Shown one piece after another: positions 60,781 through 64,000 of a stretch of DNA of 64,000 bases (position 1 is the first letter of the stretch; each line of letters begins with the position of its first letter). The stretch is from Kitasatospora sp. MAA4 (lineage in GTDB: Bacteria; Actinomycetota; Actinomycetes; Streptomycetales; Streptomycetaceae). The notes under the pieces are model-generated. The model saw only the letters and a list, made by a program, of their open reading frames with translations, made no database searches and was not told the DNA's origin. The stretch covers positions 1 through 64,000 of the forward strand of contig NZ_JARZAI010000037.1 of the NCBI RefSeq assembly GCF_029893355.1. The letters run 5' to 3'. Both the position numbers and the translations under genes were made by a program.

Positions 60781-62988
60781 GTGGAAGAGAACGTGTTCTA
60801 CGCCGAGGCCGTGATCGACAACGGTTCCTTCGGCACCCGTACCATCCGCTTCGAGACCGGCCGGCTGGCCCGTCAGGCCGCCGGCTCCGCCGTGGCCTAC
60901 CTGGACGACGACACCATGGTGCTGTCGGCCACCAGCGCCTCCAAGCAGCCGAAGGAGCACTTCGACTTCTTCCCGCTGACGGTGGACGTCGAGGAGCGGA
61001 TGTACGCCGCGGGCCGGATCCCCGGCTCGTTCTTCCGTCGTGAGGGCCGTCCCTCCGAGGACGCCATCCTGACCTGCCGCCTGATCGACCGCCCGCTGCG
61101 CCCGTCCTTCGTCAAGGGCCTGCGCAACGAGATCCAGGTCGTCGTCACCGTCATGGCGCTCAACCCCGACCACCTGTACGACGTGGTGGCCATCAACGCG
61201 GCCTCCGCCTCCACCCAGCTGGCCGGCCTGCCGTTCTCCGGCCCGATCGGCGGCGTCCGCGTCGCGCTGATCAAGGGTCAGTGGGTCGCGTTCCCGACCC
61301 ACAGCGAGCTGGAGGACGCCGTCTTCGACATGGTCGTCGCCGGCCGTGTGCTGCCCGACGGTGACGTCGCGATCATGATGGTGGAGGCCGAGGCCACCGC
61401 CAAGACGATCCAGCTGGTCGCGGACGGCGCCGAGGCGCCCTCCGAGGAGATCGTCGCCGCCGGTCTGGACGCCGCGAAGCCCTTCATCAAGGTGCTCTGC
61501 GCCGCCCAGTCGAAGCTGGCCGCCCAGGCCGCCAAGCCGACCGGCGCCTTCCCGGTCTTCCTGGAGTACCAGGACGACGTGCTGGCCGCGCTGACCGCCG
61601 CCGTCAAGGACGAGCTGTCCAAGGCGCTCACCATCGCGGGCAAGCAGGAGCGCCAGAACGAGCTGGACCGCGTCAAGGCGCTGGCCGGCGAGAAGCTGCT
61701 CCCGGAGTTCGAGGGCCGCGAGAAGGAGATCAGCGCCGCCTACAACGCGCTGACCAAGAAGATCGTGCGCGAGCGCGTCATCAAGGACAAGGTCCGCATC
61801 GACGGCCGCGGCGTGACGGACATCCGTACGCTGGCCGCCGAGGTCGAGGCCATCCCGCGGGTGCACGGCTCGGCGCTCTTCGAGCGTGGCGAGACCCAGA
61901 TCCTGGGCGTCACCACCCTCAACATGCTCCGCATGGAGCAGCAGCTCGACACGCTCTCCCCGGAGACGCGTCGCCGCTACATGCACAACTACAACTTCCC
62001 GCCGTACTCGGTCGGTGAGACCGGCCGCGTGGGCTCGCCCAAGCGCCGCGAGATCGGCCACGGCGCGCTGGCCGAGCGGGCGATCCTGCCCGTGCTGCCG
62101 ACCCGCGAGGAGTTCCCCTACGCGATCCGCCAGGTCTCCGAGGCGCTGGGCTCCAACGGGTCCACCTCGATGGGCTCGGTCTGCGCCTCGACCATGTCGC
62201 TGCTGAACGCCGGTGTGCCGCTGAAGGCCGCCGTCGCCGGTATCGCCATGGGCCTCATCTCGCAGGAGATCGACGGTGAGACGCACTACGTCGCGCTGAC
62301 CGACATCCTGGGTGCCGAGGACGCGTACGGCGACATGGACTTCAAGGTCGCCGGTACCCGCAACTTCATCACCGCCCTCCAGCTGGACACCAAGCTGAAC
62401 GGCATCCCGGCCTCCGTCCTCGCGGCTGCGCTCAAGCAGGCGAAGGACGCCCGTCTGCACATCCTCGATGTGATGAACGAGGCCATCGACGCGCCCGACG
62501 AGATGTCGCCGAACGCGCCGCGCATCATCACCATCAAGATCCCGGTGGACAAGATCGGCGAGGTCATCGGCCCGAAGGGCAAGATGATCAACCAGATCCA
62601 GGAGGACACCGGCGCGGACATCACCATCGAGGACGACGGCACCATCTACATCGGTGCGGTCGACGGTCCCTCGGCGGAGGCTGCCCGTACGACGATCAAC
62701 CAGATCGCCAACCCGACCATGCCGGAGGTCGGCGAGCGCTACCTGGGCACCGTGGTGAAGACCACGACGTTCGGCGCGTTCGTTTCGCTCATGCCGGGCA
62801 AGGACGGCCTGCTGCACATCTCGCAGATCCGCAAGCTCGCCGGTGGCAAGCGCGTGGAGAACGTCGAGGACGTGCTGGCCGTCGGTGCCAAGGTCCAGGT
62901 CGAGATCGCCGAGATCGACCCGCGCGGCAAGCTGTCGCTGATCCCGGTCGTCGAGGGCGAAGAGGGCGGCGAGGCAGCATCCGAGTGA
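60781..62988 (+). CDS. pnp: Polyribonucleotide nucleotidyltransferase (PNPase)
   Basis: A 735-residue phosphorolytic 3'-5' exoribonuclease and RNA tailing enzyme. In Streptomyces the same protein has been described as guanosine pentaphosphate synthetase. Two RNase PH domains (residues about 8-230 and 335-560) are linked by a helical domain. Segments include FFPLTVDVEERMYAAGRIPGSFFRREGRPSE, split here at about 62-92. The KH domain begins near 595 with EVIGPKGKMINQI and the S1 domain is about 655-725. The start is the GTG at 60781, with GAGGAG about 10 bases before it; the frame is open to 60646 but the family start matches EENVFYAEAVIDNG. Confidence 0.96.
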   Translation: MEENVFYAEAVIDNGSFGTRTIRFETGRLARQAAGSAVAYLDDDTMVLSATSASKQPKEHFDFFPLTVDVEERMYAAGRIPGSFFRREGRPSEDAILTCRLIDRPLRPSFVKGLRNEIQVVVTVMALNPDHLYDVVAINAASASTQLAGLPFSGPIGGVRVALIKGQWVAFPTHSELEDAVFDMVVAGRVLPDGDVAIMMVEAEATAKTIQLVADGAEAPSEEIVAAGLDAAKPFIKVLCAAQSKLAAQAAKPTGAFPVFLEYQDDVLAALTAAVKDELSKALTIAGKQERQNELDRVKALAGEKLLPEFEGREKEISAAYNALTKKIVRERVIKDKVRIDGRGVTDIRTLAAEVEAIPRVHGSALFERGETQILGVTTLNMLRMEQQLDTLSPETRRRYMHNYNFPPYSVGETGRVGSPKRREIGHGALAERAILPVLPTREEFPYAIRQVSEALGSNGSTSMGSVCASTMSLLNAGVPLKAAVAGIAMGLISQEIDGETHYVALTDILGAEDAYGDMDFKVAGTRNFITALQLDTKLNGIPASVLAAALKQAKDARLHILDVMNEAIDAPDEMSPNAPRIITIKIPVDKIGEVIGPKGKMINQIQEDTGADITIEDDGTIYIGAVDGPSAEAARTTINQIANPTMPEVGERYLGTVVKTTTFGAFVSLMPGKDGLLHISQIRKLAGGKRVENVEDVLAVGAKVQVEIAEIDPRGKLSLIPVVEGEEGGEAASE

Positions 62989-63007
62989 TGCGCCCCTAGC
63001 TCCACCC

Positions 63008-63045
63008 GCGGCCCGCACCCTCCGGACTCGGAGCGTGCGGGCCGC
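63008..63045 (+). terminator. Terminator after pnp
   Basis: GCGGCCCGCAC pairs perfectly with GTGCGGGCCGC (11 bp), with an inner CTCCG/CGGAG stem, followed by a T-rich tract (GTTGTCTTTGTTG). It lies 19 bases after the pnp stop. Confidence 0.88.
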
Positions 63046-63077
63046 ACCCTGTTGTCTTTGTTGTGAGAGGAACAATC

Positions 63078-64000
63078 GTGGCCCAGGCCTCGGCGGCGAA
63101 GCAGCGCCCCGGCACCACCCGGACCCTGCTCAAGGGCGTCGACGGCGCCGGCGTCGTACGCCGCACCGTCCTGCCCGGCGGCCTGCGGGTCGTCACCGAG
63201 ACCCTGCCGACGGTGCGCTCCGCGACCTTCGGCATCTGGGTCGGCGTCGGCTCCCGGGACGAGACCCCGGTCCTGAACGGGGCGACCCACTACCTGGAGC
63301 ACCTGCTCTTCAAGGGCACCGAGCGGCGCAGCGCGCTGGAGATCTCGGCGGCCCTGGACGCGGTCGGCGGCGAGATGAACGCCTTCACCGCGAAGGAGAA
63401 CACCTGCTACTACGCGCGGGTGCTCGACACCGACCTGCCGCTGGCCATCGACGTGGTCTGCGACATGCTCACCGGCTCGCTGATCCGCACCGAGGACGTG
63501 GAGGCCGAGCGCGGCGTCATCCTCGAGGAGATGGCGATGGCCGAGGACGACCCGGGCGACGTCGTGCACGACCTCTTCGCCAAGGTGATCTACGGCTCCG
63601 CGCCGCTCGGCCGACCGATCCTGGGCACCCAGGAGACCGTCAAGGGCCTGAGCCGCGAGCAGATCGCCGGCTTCTTCAAGCGCCGCTACAAGCCCGAGCA
63701 CCTGGTGGTCGCGGCGGCGGGCAACCTGGACCACAAGGCGGTCGTCAAGCAGGTCGAGCAGGCCTTCGCGGCCGTCCTGGCCAAGTCCGAGGCGGCGCCC
63801 GCCGAGGCCCGTCGCGGTCTCAAGGCGGTCCGCACGGCCGGCCAGGTCGAGGTGCTCAACCGCCCGACCGAGCAGGCCCACCTGGTCCTGGGCGTCCCGG
63901 GCGTGCCGCGGCACGACGAGCGGCGCTGGGCGATGGGCGTGCTGAACGCGGCGCTCGGCGGCGGGATGAGCTCGCGGCTCTTCCAGGAGGTCCGGGAGAA
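63078..64000 (+). CDS. M16 family zinc peptidase (insulinase type), partial
   Basis: The first 307 codons of an M16 metallopeptidase, cut by the window end with no stop. The inverted zinc motif HYLEH (about residue 70) lies in THYLEHLLFKGTERR, and the third ligand Glu is in AERGVILEEMAMAEDDP (about residue 145). TKENTCYYARVL and YKPEHLVVAAAGNL follow. Members degrade or process peptides. The start is a GTG at 63078 with GAGAGGA about 9 bases upstream. In Streptomyces it follows pnp in the same direction. The rest of the N-terminal peptidase domain and the inactive partner domain lie outside the window. Confidence 0.95.
   Translation, partial: MAQASAAKQRPGTTRTLLKGVDGAGVVRRTVLPGGLRVVTETLPTVRSATFGIWVGVGSRDETPVLNGATHYLEHLLFKGTERRSALEISAALDAVGGEMNAFTAKENTCYYARVLDTDLPLAIDVVCDMLTGSLIRTEDVEAERGVILEEMAMAEDDPGDVVHDLFAKVIYGSAPLGRPILGTQETVKGLSREQIAGFFKRRYKPEHLVVAAAGNLDHKAVVKQVEQAFAAVLAKSEAAPAEARRGLKAVRTAGQVEVLNRPTEQAHLVLGVPGVPRHDERRWAMGVLNAALGGGMSSRLFQEVRE

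Overview
The window is chromosomal DNA from a high-GC actinomycete of the Streptomycetaceae (Streptomyces or Kitasatospora type). The GC-rich third codon positions, frequent GTG starts and many tail-to-tail genes point that way. So does the gene order, which as I recall it follows the S. coelicolor SCO5676-SCO5738 core region: gabT, dxr, site-2 protease, ispG, rimP-nusA-infB, truB, ribF, the type VII secretion (ESX) genes, rpsO, pnp and an M16 peptidase. The genus is an inference; no phylogenetic marker could be compared here.

Layout. 1-120: the 3' end of a 5S rRNA gene and a strong hairpin. 300-12.8 kb: a mixed accessory stretch with a DUF2637 membrane protein, a citrate-lyase/aldolase-like enzyme, a YigZ/IMPACT protein, a cupin, two uncharacterised genes (one ending in a degenerate Mrr-type nuclease fold), a ZIP transporter, a LysR/EamA divergent pair, a MarR regulator, a DUF2218 protein and a PAP2 phosphatase. 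13.1-20.3 kb: a probable GABA-catabolism block of gabT, a PucR-type regulator and a semialdehyde dehydrogenase, with a TraD/HerA-like ATPase inside it. 20.4-24.3 kb: two MEP isoprenoid genes (dxr, ispG) around a site-2 protease. 24.4-27.9 kb: two GNAT enzymes, an APH(6)-like kinase and a DUF4439 lipoprotein. 28.2-36.7 kb: the translation operon rimP-nusA-ylxR-infB-ylxP-rbfA-DHH-truB. 36.9-40.8 kb: a large NTPase of unknown function, then ribF. 40.8-59.9 kb: a type VII secretion locus with an EspI-like ATPase, two small unknown proteins, eccE, eccB, two WXG100 substrates, mycosin, eccC and eccD. It is interrupted by an ECF sigma factor, a membrane protein and an APC permease. 60.0-64.0 kb: rpsO, pnp and the start of an M16 peptidase that runs off the end.

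How the parts fit. The rimP-truB block builds and regulates the translation apparatus. dxr and ispG supply isoprenoid precursors. The esx/ecc genes form a membrane secretion machine: EccB, C, D and E make the membrane complex, mycosin is the associated protease, and the two WXG100 proteins (both with a C-terminal YxxxE motif) are the likely substrates. The sequence features that fit standard annotation least well are a four-copy 11-bp tandem repeat in the infB leader that creates chained mini-ORFs, a perfect 18-bp hairpin at the start of the DHH phosphoesterase gene, a large NTPase whose Walker A lysine is arginine, and the Mrr-like protein that lacks the usual catalytic residues.
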